Shown here in pieces: positions 34,022-42,891 of a DNA stretch of 64,000 nt; the first letter of the stretch is position 1; each line of letters begins with the position of its first letter. A program made the position numbers and the translations under genes. This DNA is from an uncultured Opitutales bacterium (lineage in GTDB: Bacteria; Verrucomicrobiota; Verrucomicrobiia; Opitutales; Intestinicryptomonadaceae), in assembly GCA_900548275.1 (NCBI GenBank), contig URJY01000001.1, positions 62,001 through 126,000 on the forward strand, in the 5' to 3' direction. The notes beneath the pieces were generated by a model that was not told the origin of the DNA, did no database searches, and saw only the letters and a list, made by a program, of their open reading frames with translations.

Positions 34022-35779
34022 ATGCTGAATTTTTCCGAGCAGTGCATGGATATGGCCCGTTCTATTCTGGGCAAAAACATCGGGGCTATTAACGAAGACG
34101 GCTCCATAACTCCTGTCGAAAACGAATCTTCGCTCGACTACGAACCCGGGCACGCGGCTCTCGCATTGGGCGAATTCTACCGCGCCACGGGGCTGACGGA
34201 AATCGAAGGGCGCGACATCGTAGACCTCTGCGCCCGTTGCATCACTGCCCAGACGAACGACAAGGAATACACCGAAGACGGTCTTGCGTATTCGTCGCTC
34301 GGGCTGCTTTCGTTCGGCCCGTCGAAAGACCGCAACGCCGTGTGGGACAGGCTTCTGGAGGAAACCCAGAAGAACCTCGACAAGCGTCTGCTCTCGCGTA
34401 CCGACTACGACGACCATTTCCAGATTTTCAACATCGCCAAGGCCGTCGCCCGCTTCAGTATGGGGCTTAGTAAGAAGGACGAAACGGGCAAGCTCATCGA
34501 CCGTTTCCTCGAACGCATTCAGCAGACCTCCTCGGGCAACTATTTCGACGACAAGCCGCAGGGCTCGCTCGACGGCGTGTTCGACATCTTCGGCGTAGTC
34601 TCGTTCGTGTTCATCCGCCAGTCGCTTCAGCTGCACGCCAATATGCACCTGCGCGACAGAAAAATTCCCTCGCTGCGCACGTTTGCCGAAAAATATTTGC
34701 GCCTTTTGCCCGACATCGTCCGCGCGGACGGCTTGGGTTGGGCGTTCGGCAGAAACATCGGCGCGTACGGTCAGATGCACTGCATTTCGATGATTCTTCA
34801 GGCGATGCGCGACAACTGGATTGCCGAAGACAAAATGCCCGAGTATATGGACATTCTGCGTCGTCTCTTCCAGTTCTTCTTTATGACCTATCTGGATCAG
34901 GAACACGGCTACTTGGTCATCCGCGACGCCGAACGTTCCGCGGCGGCGGGCTGCTCGACGCGCATGGCCAATTTCGACGCCGCGCGCTATCTCTGCCAGT
35001 GGTCGCGTTTGGCGAAGACTGTCGGACGCCAGATGCAGGCGAAACAAACGCCGATGCGCTCGGGCGGCAAGTACATAATGTTTGACAATTCCTCGCGCAA
35101 AGAGCAGGGCTTGTTCGTCTATTCGAACGCCGAAACGGGAATGCACCTGCACCTGCCGCTTATCGCCCCCGGAGAAAAGAACATTTCTTCGTCGTTGGCG
35201 TTCCCGCATATGCCTGGGGTGTTCGATTGGCCGGCGGACAGATACCTGCCCGTACTCATCCCCGAACTTACTTTCGGCGACAAGGTTACGACGCCCTCGT
35301 ACTACGGAAAACGTTGCACCACGGGGCTCGGATTGCGCAATTCGTTCTTCTTCCGCTATGAACAGCCCGACTTGGTAACCGCTGACGGCGAAGTCGTCAA
35401 GGGTCTCGGCTCGTGCAAGGTTTCGTGGTCGTTTAGCGGCAACAAGATTACGGGCGACTTCATCTACACCGTCCACAGCCAGATAACGCTCGACAAGTTC
35501 AGACTCGTCGTTGCAATCGGCTCTCCCCACACCGAATACCACGTCCCGATGGCGTATGCAATCGGCGAAAACGGCTTGGGCGTTGGAATCGAAAAAGACG
35601 ATTTTCAGGCGAATTGGCTCGACACCGAAGTTGTGTCCGAAGACCCGCAGTACCGCTCGTATTGGGGCAACATCCACTACCTGCAGGTATACGCGCGCGA
35701 CAGGGCGATGGTTATGCGCCCGGGGGTTCAGTACCGCATTACATTGTCGCTCGACCCCGACATCGCATTTGCCGAGTAG
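34022..35779 (+). CDS. large soluble protein, possible alpha/alpha-barrel carbohydrate-active protein
   Basis: 585 aa without signal peptide or membrane segments. The N-terminal ~330 residues look like helical repeats (GHAALALGEFYRATGL, HFQIFNIAKAVARFSMGL, GAYGQMHCISMILQAMRDNW), as in (alpha/alpha) toroid hydrolases and lyases. The C-terminal ~240 residues are beta-rich (GLFVYSNAETGMHLHLPLI, KVSWSFSGNKITGDFIYTV). This two-part layout recalls heparinase/alginate-lyase-like proteins, but no decisive catalytic motif was recognised. The ATG at 34022 follows a TAG and has no clear Shine-Dalgarno. Monocistronic, ending in a good terminator. Confidence 0.7.
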   Translation: MLNFSEQCMDMARSILGKNIGAINEDGSITPVENESSLDYEPGHAALALGEFYRATGLTEIEGRDIVDLCARCITAQTNDKEYTEDGLAYSSLGLLSFGPSKDRNAVWDRLLEETQKNLDKRLLSRTDYDDHFQIFNIAKAVARFSMGLSKKDETGKLIDRFLERIQQTSSGNYFDDKPQGSLDGVFDIFGVVSFVFIRQSLQLHANMHLRDRKIPSLRTFAEKYLRLLPDIVRADGLGWAFGRNIGAYGQMHCISMILQAMRDNWIAEDKMPEYMDILRRLFQFFFMTYLDQEHGYLVIRDAERSAAAGCSTRMANFDAARYLCQWSRLAKTVGRQMQAKQTPMRSGGKYIMFDNSSRKEQGLFVYSNAETGMHLHLPLIAPGEKNISSSLAFPHMPGVFDWPADRYLPVLIPELTFGDKVTTPSYYGKRCTTGLGLRNSFFFRYEQPDLVTADGEVVKGLGSCKVSWSFSGNKITGDFIYTVHSQITLDKFRLVVAIGSPHTEYHVPMAYAIGENGLGVGIEKDDFQANWLDTEVVSEDPQYRSYWGNIHYLQVYARDRAMVMRPGVQYRITLSLDPDIAFAE

Positions 35780-35797
35780 GGCAGTTTTTTCAAAAAT

Positions 35798-35827
35798 GGC
35801 GGTTTCAAACGAAGCCGCCTTTTTTTG
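35798..35827 (+). terminator. rho-independent terminator
   Basis: Stem GGCGGTTTC/GAAGCCGCC with one mismatch, loop AAAC, then seven T. Confidence 0.85.
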
Positions 35828-35935
35828 TAAGCGGTTGCATTCTGACGGCGGCAGTCGGAGGCGGCGTGGAAGCCTGACTAATTCCGTACTCTGTACCGAC
35901 CGACTCTACTCGAGGGGATAGCGCAATGCCCGCGC

Positions 35936-35978
35936 ATAAAAAAAAGACTTTCGCCGATTCGGAAAAGTCTTTTTGCTT
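35936..35978 (-). terminator. terminator of the interrupted PEP-CTERM gene
   Basis: Stem AAAAAGACTTT/AAAAGTCTTTTT around CGCCGATTCGG. On the minus strand it follows the PEP-CTERM gene and ends in a T-rich run. Confidence 0.75.
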
Positions 35979-35993
35979 TTTGCAAAGTCGGTC

Positions 35994-38519
35994 TTATTTT
36001 CTCTTTCGGTACACCGTAAGAGCCAATGCGAACGCGCCGAACATTGCGGCATAGGTCGAGGGTTCGGGGATTTGCGAGAATGCGTACGCGCCCAATTCGT
36101 CGACCGTTATGCTTGCCACGCCGTCGGAATAGTCTACTTCCGTTTCGAGCATAGTCCAAACATCGCTGCCGCTTACCTTATGCCACGCTCTGAGCAGACC
36201 TGCGTCTTCAAGCGAGCCGACAAACGCGCTAAAGACTACACCGTATTCGGCGTTGTCGTTGTCGGTTGCCGATACGTCAAACCCGCCGAGGAAGTCGCCC
36301 CGAATGTTGCCCGCGTCGGAAACGGTTTCGATATTTGTAATTTCCAACTTTTTGTCGCCCATATTCACGACGTTGAAGTCGAGCTGAAGCGTCTTTTCGC
36401 CGTCGGAATACGATACCGATTGGGCGTCGTTTTCGATGTCTCCGCCGACCCTTACGGGGCTTCCCGACACAAATTGCGCTTCCTTCCCCGAAACGAAAGT
36501 CAAATCGTAAAAGCCGTTATTGGACGTGCCGAATACCAAAACTCCGCCGTAGGCTTCCAGTTTACCCTTCAAATCGGGGTCGTTCATATCGCAGTATGAG
36601 AATGTAAGGTTCGAAGTCTGTGTTCCGCGGCGCAACACAAGCAACCCGTTGGCATTGTTGAAAATTTTCGCGTTTTCGAGCGTACCGTTGCCGAGTTTTA
36701 TGTTCAACTTTGCCGTGGTGGTTGTGCCTGCGCCGAGTGTTCCGATATATATATACGGTGCGCCGAGCCCGTTGTTTACGTTCATCGTGCCGTTTTGAAC
36801 ATAGAGTCTGCCTTTAAATTGCGCCATCGAACCGTTGACGACCAGTGAGCCGTCCTTATCCTTAAAAATTTCGGCGGAAGCATCTGCGCTTTCAAAGGAA
36901 TCGAGCGTACCGCTGTTTGCGGAATCGTTGTTGCCTATCGTAAGGGTTGCTCCCTTTTCGACGTGTATGTTAATTTGGGTACCCGTATCCATATAAAGGA
37001 ATCCGCCGTTTTCGGCGTTGTTGCCCGAATATTCCATCGATTTTGTCGCCGTTAAAAGGATACTTTGATTCGCGCCGAGATAGATTGCCCCGCCTTTGCC
37101 CGCCGTGTTGTCGGCAAACAGCGAATCCGTAACGTGCAGCAAACCGGAGCTGTTGAAGGATATAGCCCCGCCTCTTGCCAGCGAATTGTCGCTGCTGTTG
37201 GATACGTAGTTTCCCCTGAAGACCGAGTTTTTAATAGCCAAACTGCCCGAGCTTCCGTCCAGATAAATTGCGCCGCCCGAAATGTTCGAGCTTCCCGAGG
37301 CTATCGAGTTGTTGAAAAGGAACTGCGAACCGTTGATTGTCGTGTAGACATCGGCATAGACGCACGAGCCTTGCACGTCGCCCGCAGAGACCGTATTTTG
37401 CGAGAAAACCGTGTCGTTTATTTCCGACGAGCCCCCGTAGCCGTTTTAGCCTTTCCCGTAATGGATAATTCCCCTGAATTGCGAAGATTCGTCTTCGTTT
37501 GCAATCTTGTTCGATTCGAAGAGGGCGTTTTCGAAATTCATTTTGCCTTCGCCCAAACTTGCGAACAGGCTCGGCGCACTGTTCATTCGGTTGCCGACAA
37601 TCTTCGAGTCTTTGAAGTTTACGGCAAGCGACTTCGAGACACCCACCGTTACGAGGGGCGCGTCGAAGAGCGAGCCGCCTATTTCCGTGCGCTCGGCAAC
37701 GACATCAATCGTACCGTCGCCGTCGAACGCCGCCGAGTCGTCAAGCGCAAGCTTTACGTTCGAGACCTGCGAGCCGTTCGCAAGCTCGATTGAATTGATA
37801 TTTTTGATGGTTCCCCTGAAGTCGCCCGTCCATTTTTCGGTTGTTTCGGTGCCGCCGAAAACGAGCTTCCGCGAGCCGCTTACACCCGCGCCGTTTTCGC
37901 CGTAGCCGTCGATAGTACCCGAGAAGTCGTTCGTCGAAAGAAAGCGGACGGTCGTGTTACCGAGCACCTTTGCGCGCAGTCCCGTGCTGCCGCCGTAGAT
38001 TGTGCCGTTTATCCGCGTTTCGCCGTCGATGTCGATTTGCGTTGAACCTTGGATTATGTCGTCAATGCCGCCGCCGTAGACGTTGCCGTTTACGACAGCG
38101 CTCTGAAGCGATGTGATTACATCGCCTTCGACCGAGCCGCCCGTGCTGCCGCCGTAAAGGTTGCCGCCCACGGACGTTCCGTTTGTGAGTATGTTGGAAA
38201 TGCTTCCCGCAATGTCGCCGAGTCTTGCCTCCCCCGAAGACGGGTTGGAGTCTACCGTGGCGTTGCCGCCTACGAAATCCTTTTTAATTTCGACGTTTAT
38301 GAGGTTGTTTTTGATATTTCCGCGCACGTCGCCCGTACCGATGTCGCCTGTGGGATCGTAGTTGCCGCCGACAAATGAATCGAATTGTCTGTTGATTTTT
38401 ACCGAGTCGATGGAGGATTCGACGGATTGCCCGTCGTAATTGCCGCCGATGTAGTTTTCGGACATCGCCGCACCCGCAAAAAGCGTAAAAATAGACAGCG
38501 TTATAAGTTGTTTCTTCAT
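35994..38519 (-). pseudogene. PEP-CTERM surface protein with Pmp-like motifs, interrupted by in-frame TAA
   Basis: A single reading frame from ATG 38519 to 35994 (about 841 codons) is broken once by TAA at 37448-37446. The first part (38519-37446, 357 aa) has signal MKKQLITLSIFTLFAGAAMS and Gly/Asn-rich repeats (VGGNLYGGSTGG, NGNVYGGG). The second part continues in the same frame (NGYGGSSEINDTVFSQN...), so it need not start at the GTG at 37376. It ends in a PEP-CTERM tail (IPEPSTYAAMFG, hydrophobic helix, YRKRK). GGAI (SGGAIYLDG, RGGAISFNS, KGGAIYLGA) and FxxN motifs (FESN, FRGN, FADN) alternate as in chlamydial polymorphic membrane proteins. Without readthrough the sorting tail is separated from the signal peptide. 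Point nonsense mutation, sequencing error or regulated readthrough are all possible. Confidence 0.82.
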
Positions 38520-38582
38520 ATGATGTATTGATGATGGATATTCCGCCGTTTTTTGTCCCGTGCATTTCCCGCGCCGATTGAA

Positions 38583-38651
38583 TAAAAAACGGACACGGCG
38601 GTTCGTTTTCGAAAAACATAGGGTCGAACTTTTCGACCGCCGTATCCGTTG
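38583..38651 (-). terminator. terminator after lutC
   Basis: A long imperfect stem (AACGGATACGGCGGTCG with CGAACCGCCGTGTCCGTT on the minus strand) encloses a smaller hairpin and is followed on that strand by TTTT. It closes the SulP-rlmH-lutABC gene run before the PEP-CTERM gene. Confidence 0.7.
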
Positions 38652-38664
38652 TGTTATACAAATT

Positions 38665-39261
38665 TTACTTTACAATCAGGCACACCTGACACCCCGGGCC
38701 GTGCACGCCCTCGACCAGAACGCCTTCGACGTCCGTCGTCTTCGAGGGGGCTGCGACGTAGATGGCGTAGGGGCAGTCCACGGTTTTTTCAAGGGCGTCA
38801 GAAATCGTCTGCACGATGTCGCTTTCCCTGAGGACGGCGACGTGCACCCACGGGGCGATTGTCGCGAGCCTGTCGGCGGTATCCCTGTCTTTTAGGACTA
38901 TTGCTCCGCTTTCGGCTATCGCCATGGAGGCTTTGCTTATGCCGAAATCGTATGCGTCGGGATTGCTTCTGTCGAAGTCGCGGTCAAGCTCGAAGAACTT
39001 TTCAAGCCCGAAAGTGTCGTCGAGTTTCGCGTCGGCGATTCCGCGTCTGCAACCCTTGTCTTTAAGAAATTCCACAAGAGCCTGCGCGCTTTCGATGACG
39101 TTGCCGTGGCTCGCCAGAAAATTGCGCACGAACGCCTCTTTCGGCGAACCCTCTATTGCGGGGAACGAGGTTGTGTCGTCTTTCGAGAATTGCGGAAGCT
39201 TCGCGTCGGGGCGCGACTTTTCGGCTTCCCTGATTTTGTTTATAAAGCTTGCCTTATCCAT
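38665..39261 (-). CDS. lutC: lactate utilization protein C (LUD domain)
   Basis: 198 aa LUD-domain subunit of the LutABC L-lactate oxidation complex. Recognisable segments are YDFGISKASMAIAESGAIVL, LATIAPWVHVAVLRESDIV and the C-terminal GVHGPGCQVCLIV, typical of LutC/YkgG. The ATG overlaps the lutB end by 8 nt (ATGGATAA). Converts L-lactate to pyruvate with LutA and LutB; electron acceptor unknown. Confidence 0.93.
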   Translation of the reverse strand: MDKASFINKIREAEKSRPDAKLPQFSKDDTTSFPAIEGSPKEAFVRNFLASHGNVIESAQALVEFLKDKGCRRGIADAKLDDTFGLEKFFELDRDFDRSNPDAYDFGISKASMAIAESGAIVLKDRDTADRLATIAPWVHVAVLRESDIVQTISDALEKTVDCPYAIYVAAPSKTTDVEGVLVEGVHGPGCQVCLIVK

Positions 39262-40627
39262 TTTTAGAGAACCATTTTCTGAAGTTGCCGCCCTTGAATT
39301 TCGGGAGCGTGCGCGATTTCAGCCAACGTCCGAGCGGGCCGAATTTCACGATGTCGAGCGGGAAGAAGTTAGCCAGTTTGTTCATCGACATAAAGAGCCG
39401 CCAGAGGCGCGGCGACGATGCCAAGATTGCCCAGCCCTTGAAGTTGATGTCGTTGGCGACTTTCATCTTTTCCTTTTTCATTTTGTCGCGCATTTTCAGC
39501 ACGAGGTCGGGCAGGGGGATTTTCGCGGGGCACACGTCGGCGCACGCGCCGCAAAGCGTGCAGGCTTTGGGCAGGTCGGCGTATTTCGACGGGTCTTTAG
39601 CCAAGAGCGGCGAAAGCACGATTCCGAGAGGTCCGGGGTAGACCGCGCGGTATGCGTGTCCGCCTACGAGCCTGAAGACGGGGCAGCGGTTCATACACGC
39701 GCCGCATCGCATACATTTCAGAATGTCGGCAAATTCGCTTCCGAGGATTTTGCTGCGCCCGTTGTCGAGGAAGACGAGGTACATTTCCGACGGGCTGTTT
39801 TTCGCCGAGCCCGCGCCCGCAACGAAGTCGGTATAGACCGTGCTGTGCTGTCCCGTCGCGCTTCGCGCGAGCAGGTTGAGGAACACCGAAAGTTCGTGCG
39901 CCGACGGTATTACCTTTTCGAAGCCCGCGATTGCAATGTGCGTCTTTGCGCCCGCCATCGAGAAGCGCGAGTTGCCTTCGTTCGTGCAGAGCACAATCGC
40001 GCCCTCCTTTGCGAGGACGTAGTTTGCGCCGCTGATTACAACGTCGGCGTTGAAATATTTTTTGCGCAGATATTTTCTTGCGTTGAGCGTGATGTGTGTC
40101 GGTTCGTCGTCGTAGGGGGCGATGTTGTGCTTTTCGAACGAGCGGGCGATGTCGTCGCGCCTGCGGTGGATTGCGGGCTTTACGATGTGCGACGGGCGTT
40201 CGCCGTCAATCTGTATGATGAGTTCGCCGAGGTCGGTTTCGACCGCCTCAACGCCGTTCTTTTCGAGGAACGCGTTCAGCTCGATTTCCTCGGTCGTCAT
40301 CGACTTGATTTTGACGACGTTCTTGGCGTTCTTTTTGCGCACGATGTCGAGGATGATGTTGCGCGCCTCTTCCGCGTCTTTTGCAAAGAGAACCTTTATT
40401 CCGTTGCGTTCGAGCGATGCTACCGCGGTTTCAAGATTCTGCGAGGGCTTGAGCGATTTTATCGCGTTTGCAAGCTCGCGCAGATGTTCGGTCTTGCCCG
40501 ATTCGGGGTATGCCGCGTTGAGGATTTTCTCGCGCGCGACGGTGCTGCCCACGCTCGCAAGCGTTACGGCGTTTTTGACAATCGGGTCGAGATTTTCGCA
40601 GAATTTGTCGATGGGTTGGATTGCCAT
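39254..40627 (-). CDS. lutB: lactate utilization iron-sulfur protein B
   Basis: About 457 aa. An N-terminal LUD domain (VKIKSMTTEEIELNAFLEKN, VISGANYVLAKEGAIVLCTN) is followed by two 4Fe-4S motifs, CMRCGACMNRCPVFR (about 304) and CTLCGACADVCP (about 355), and a helical tail (FPLDIVKFGPLGRWLKSRT). This order matches LutB/YkgF. The start MAIQPIDKF is chosen because its ATG overlaps the lutA TAA (TAATG); a much longer frame runs antisense-like through lutA and is rejected. Confidence 0.95.
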   Translation of the reverse strand: MAIQPIDKFCENLDPIVKNAVTLASVGSTVAREKILNAAYPESGKTEHLRELANAIKSLKPSQNLETAVASLERNGIKVLFAKDAEEARNIILDIVRKKNAKNVVKIKSMTTEEIELNAFLEKNGVEAVETDLGELIIQIDGERPSHIVKPAIHRRRDDIARSFEKHNIAPYDDEPTHITLNARKYLRKKYFNADVVISGANYVLAKEGAIVLCTNEGNSRFSMAGAKTHIAIAGFEKVIPSAHELSVFLNLLARSATGQHSTVYTDFVAGAGSAKNSPSEMYLVFLDNGRSKILGSEFADILKCMRCGACMNRCPVFRLVGGHAYRAVYPGPLGIVLSPLLAKDPSKYADLPKACTLCGACADVCPAKIPLPDLVLKMRDKMKKEKMKVANDINFKGWAILASSPRLWRLFMSMNKLANFFPLDIVKFGPLGRWLKSRTLPKFKGGNFRKWFSKNG

Positions 40628-41403
40628 TATGCGTTTCCTCCGTTTTCGATTGCGTGCCAGAAGACCTGCGCGGCGTGGCGCGCGGGGTATGCGATGTTGT
40701 TTCTGTCGGCTATTCCCTTTTGATGGAGCAGGCAGGAAGTGTCCGCCGCCACGAGCATATCGGGGTTGACCGCGCTTACCGCGCGAACCTTTGCAAGCCC
40801 GAGTTCCGAGGAAATCTGCGGGAACACCACCGAGAACGTCCCGCCGAAGCCGCAGCACGAATCGGAATTTTCGAAACCCAGAACTTCGATTCCGTCTATC
40901 GAGCGTAAAAGCTTTTCGAGCGCGGCGGGCGTGCCCGTTCCGCGGCTGTGGCACGAGTTGTGGATTGCAACTTTGGCGTCGGTCTTGCCGTCGATTTTCT
41001 CGACATTCAAGACATTTACAAGATAGTCGCAAAATTCCCAAATTCGGCGCGCGAAAGCGTCGATTTTGTCGCGCGTTTGCCTGTCGGAGTCGCGGAATGC
41101 GATTTTCGACGAGTGGAAGAGCATAGCCGCGCACGATGCACTGGGAACGACAATGGGGTAGTCGTTGCCCGAGAACGCTTCGACGGTCGAGAGCACTACT
41201 TTTCTTGCGCTTGCAAAGTCGCCGCTGTTGAATGCGGGCTGACCGCAGCAGGTTTGGTTTTCGGGGAATTCGACTTGCGCGCCGTATTTTTTAAGCACGT
41301 TTACGGCGCATTCGGCGGCATCGTCGAATATCGAATCGCACAGGCAGGTCAGCATAAAGTTGACGTGCCTGCCTTTTATTCTGTCTGGAGGTGGTGTGAA
41401 CAT
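40627..41403 (-). CDS. lutA: lactate utilization protein A (CCG domain)
   Basis: 258 aa cytosolic subunit with two cysteine-rich CCG domains: TCCGQPAFNSGDF and DSCCGFGGTFSVVFPQ, plus NSCHSRG. These bind an iron-sulfur cluster as in LutA/YkgE and heterodisulfide reductase subunits. It begins 1 nt after the preceding hypothetical gene (TAAAATG) and overlaps lutB by 1 nt, so lutABC is fully coupled. Confidence 0.94.
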   Translation of the reverse strand: MFTPPPDRIKGRHVNFMLTCLCDSIFDDAAECAVNVLKKYGAQVEFPENQTCCGQPAFNSGDFASARKVVLSTVEAFSGNDYPIVVPSASCAAMLFHSSKIAFRDSDRQTRDKIDAFARRIWEFCDYLVNVLNVEKIDGKTDAKVAIHNSCHSRGTGTPAALEKLLRSIDGIEVLGFENSDSCCGFGGTFSVVFPQISSELGLAKVRAVSAVNPDMLVAADTSCLLHQKGIADRNNIAYPARHAAQVFWHAIENGGNA

Positions 41404-41404
41404 T

Positions 41405-42445
41405 TTATTTTTTCAGGAATTTTTTCGAAATTTCGTCGAGATAGCTGCGGTCGTCGGGATAGACGTATTTCGACAGAAAGAGGTCGAGGGCGCATTTGTC
41501 CGCGCCGAAACGCTGTATTGCAAGCCCGCCGTCGGGCGATTTGCGCAGATAGGCGATGTCGTTGTAGGGCGTCGCACCCTGTTTGTGGCGCGAGAACAGC
41601 ACGAGCTTTGTTTCGCCCGCGTCCATAATTTTGCGGTATTTTTTGCCCCACGAAAAGTACTCGCCGAGAGTCGCCTTGCGTTCGGCTTCGGGCATATTCT
41701 TGAATTGCGACTCGAACTTTTCGCGGCTCGGCTGCGTCATAAACGCGCCGTATTCGTCGAGTTTCCACGAATAGAAAACGTCCTGCGCCTTGTGGTAGAA
41801 TATGCCCTCGGGGGTGTCGTTTACGCCTGCGGCTTCGCCCATCGAAACGAGCGCGCCGTTTGCGAATTTAAGGTAGGGCAGCGATTTTTCGTTCAGCTGC
41901 GCAACGACCTTTGAATCGCTTTCGGTCGGGGCTTTTGTGCTGGCGTCGCCCGCCTTGGGGTGCGCGAAATCGGAAGTCGCAACGAGCGCAAGCAGCGGGT
42001 CGTTGAACGACGCGTTCCAGAGGAAGCCGCCGCCCGATTTTTCGAATACCATAATGTTCATTCCGCTCTTGAGGCGCGAGCCCTTGGGCATTTCGAACGC
42101 GAGCAGGTAGAAATCGCCCGCCTTTGCCACCGCCGACTTTTCGATTGCGTCGGCGGAAAGCTTTGAGGCTTTCAGATATTTGAAAGCGCGGGGGGCGTCC
42201 TTTTTCTTTGCCACTTTCGCCGCGAGGTCGGCGGGGGAGAGTGCAAGCAGGGCGGATGCGGCGTTTCTTACCGCGTCCGCATCGGACGTTTCGGAAAGGA
42301 CAACGCAAGCCGATTCGCAGAATTTGCGCGGCTCGGTTTTCGTCTCCCGAACGTCTTCGAGCGCGAACTCGAGCGTTCCCGCGAACGCGCCGAGCGGCAG
42401 AATCAATGCGGCAAACGCCGCCAAAATTTTCGTTTTTGCTTTCAT
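41405..42445 (-). CDS. secreted protein of unknown function
   Basis: About 346 aa. Signal peptide MKAKTKILAAFAALILPLGAFA. The mature part contains no recognised motif; SALLALSPADLAAKVAKKK and FYLLAFEMPKGSRLKSGMN suggest an alpha/beta fold. Start at 42445 is placed at the signal peptide, 8 nt after the rlmH TGA. Its end is 1 nt from the lutA start, so it is co-transcribed with lutABC and rlmH. Confidence 0.75.
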   Translation of the reverse strand: MKAKTKILAAFAALILPLGAFAGTLEFALEDVRETKTEPRKFCESACVVLSETSDADAVRNAASALLALSPADLAAKVAKKKDAPRAFKYLKASKLSADAIEKSAVAKAGDFYLLAFEMPKGSRLKSGMNIMVFEKSGGGFLWNASFNDPLLALVATSDFAHPKAGDASTKAPTESDSKVVAQLNEKSLPYLKFANGALVSMGEAAGVNDTPEGIFYHKAQDVFYSWKLDEYGAFMTQPSREKFESQFKNMPEAERKATLGEYFSWGKKYRKIMDAGETKLVLFSRHKQGATPYNDIAYLRKSPDGGLAIQRFGADKCALDLFLSKYVYPDDRSYLDEISKKFLKK

Positions 42446-42453
42446 AAGAAAAA

Positions 42454-42888
42454 TCAGTGATGGTAGCCCGTCTTTGCGGTGATTGTCTTTGCCCTGTAGA
42501 TTTGCTCGAGCAGAATCGCCCGCGCAAATTCGTGCGTGAACGTCATCGGCGACATCGACATCAGCACGTCGGCGCGCGCCCGCACCTTGTCGGAGAGTCC
42601 GTACGCGCTTCCGATTACGAACGCGCTTCCGCCTACAAGTTCGTCGTCTTCGAGCTTTTTCGAAAACTCGCGCGACGAAAACAACTTTCCCTCTTCGCTC
42701 ATAACGTAGACGCGCCCGCGGAAATTCCTGAGCGACTCGAGCATTTTCTCCGCCTCGCGCTCGATGTCCGAGTCTTTCAGCTCGACGGTTTCGATTCCGC
42801 CGAAGCGGTCGAGCCGTCCCGCGAAGTCGTCGCAAATTTCGGCGAGCGCGCGGTTTTTCATCTTTCCCACTGTAACGAGCTTTAACAT
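42454..42888 (-). CDS. rlmH: 23S rRNA (pseudouridine1915-N3)-methyltransferase
   Basis: SPOUT methyltransferase acting on 23S rRNA helix 69 in the intact ribosome; 144 aa. FVIGSAYGLSDKV corresponds to the AdoMet loop (usually IGGADGL), MSPMTFTHEFARAILLEQIYRA is the knotted C-terminal segment, and the product ends GYHH, like the conserved terminal YHx. It starts 3 nt after the SulP stop. Confidence 0.95.
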   Translation of the reverse strand: MLKLVTVGKMKNRALAEICDDFAGRLDRFGGIETVELKDSDIEREAEKMLESLRNFRGRVYVMSEEGKLFSSREFSKKLEDDELVGGSAFVIGSAYGLSDKVRARADVLMSMSPMTFTHEFARAILLEQIYRAKTITAKTGYHH

Positions 42889-42891
42889 TTT

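Noticed and set aside
37374..37448. Two separate PEP-CTERM-region genes with a GTG start at 37376
   Set aside because: The two frames are in phase across a single TAA with 23 sense codons of matching composition between, so one interrupted gene explains them better.
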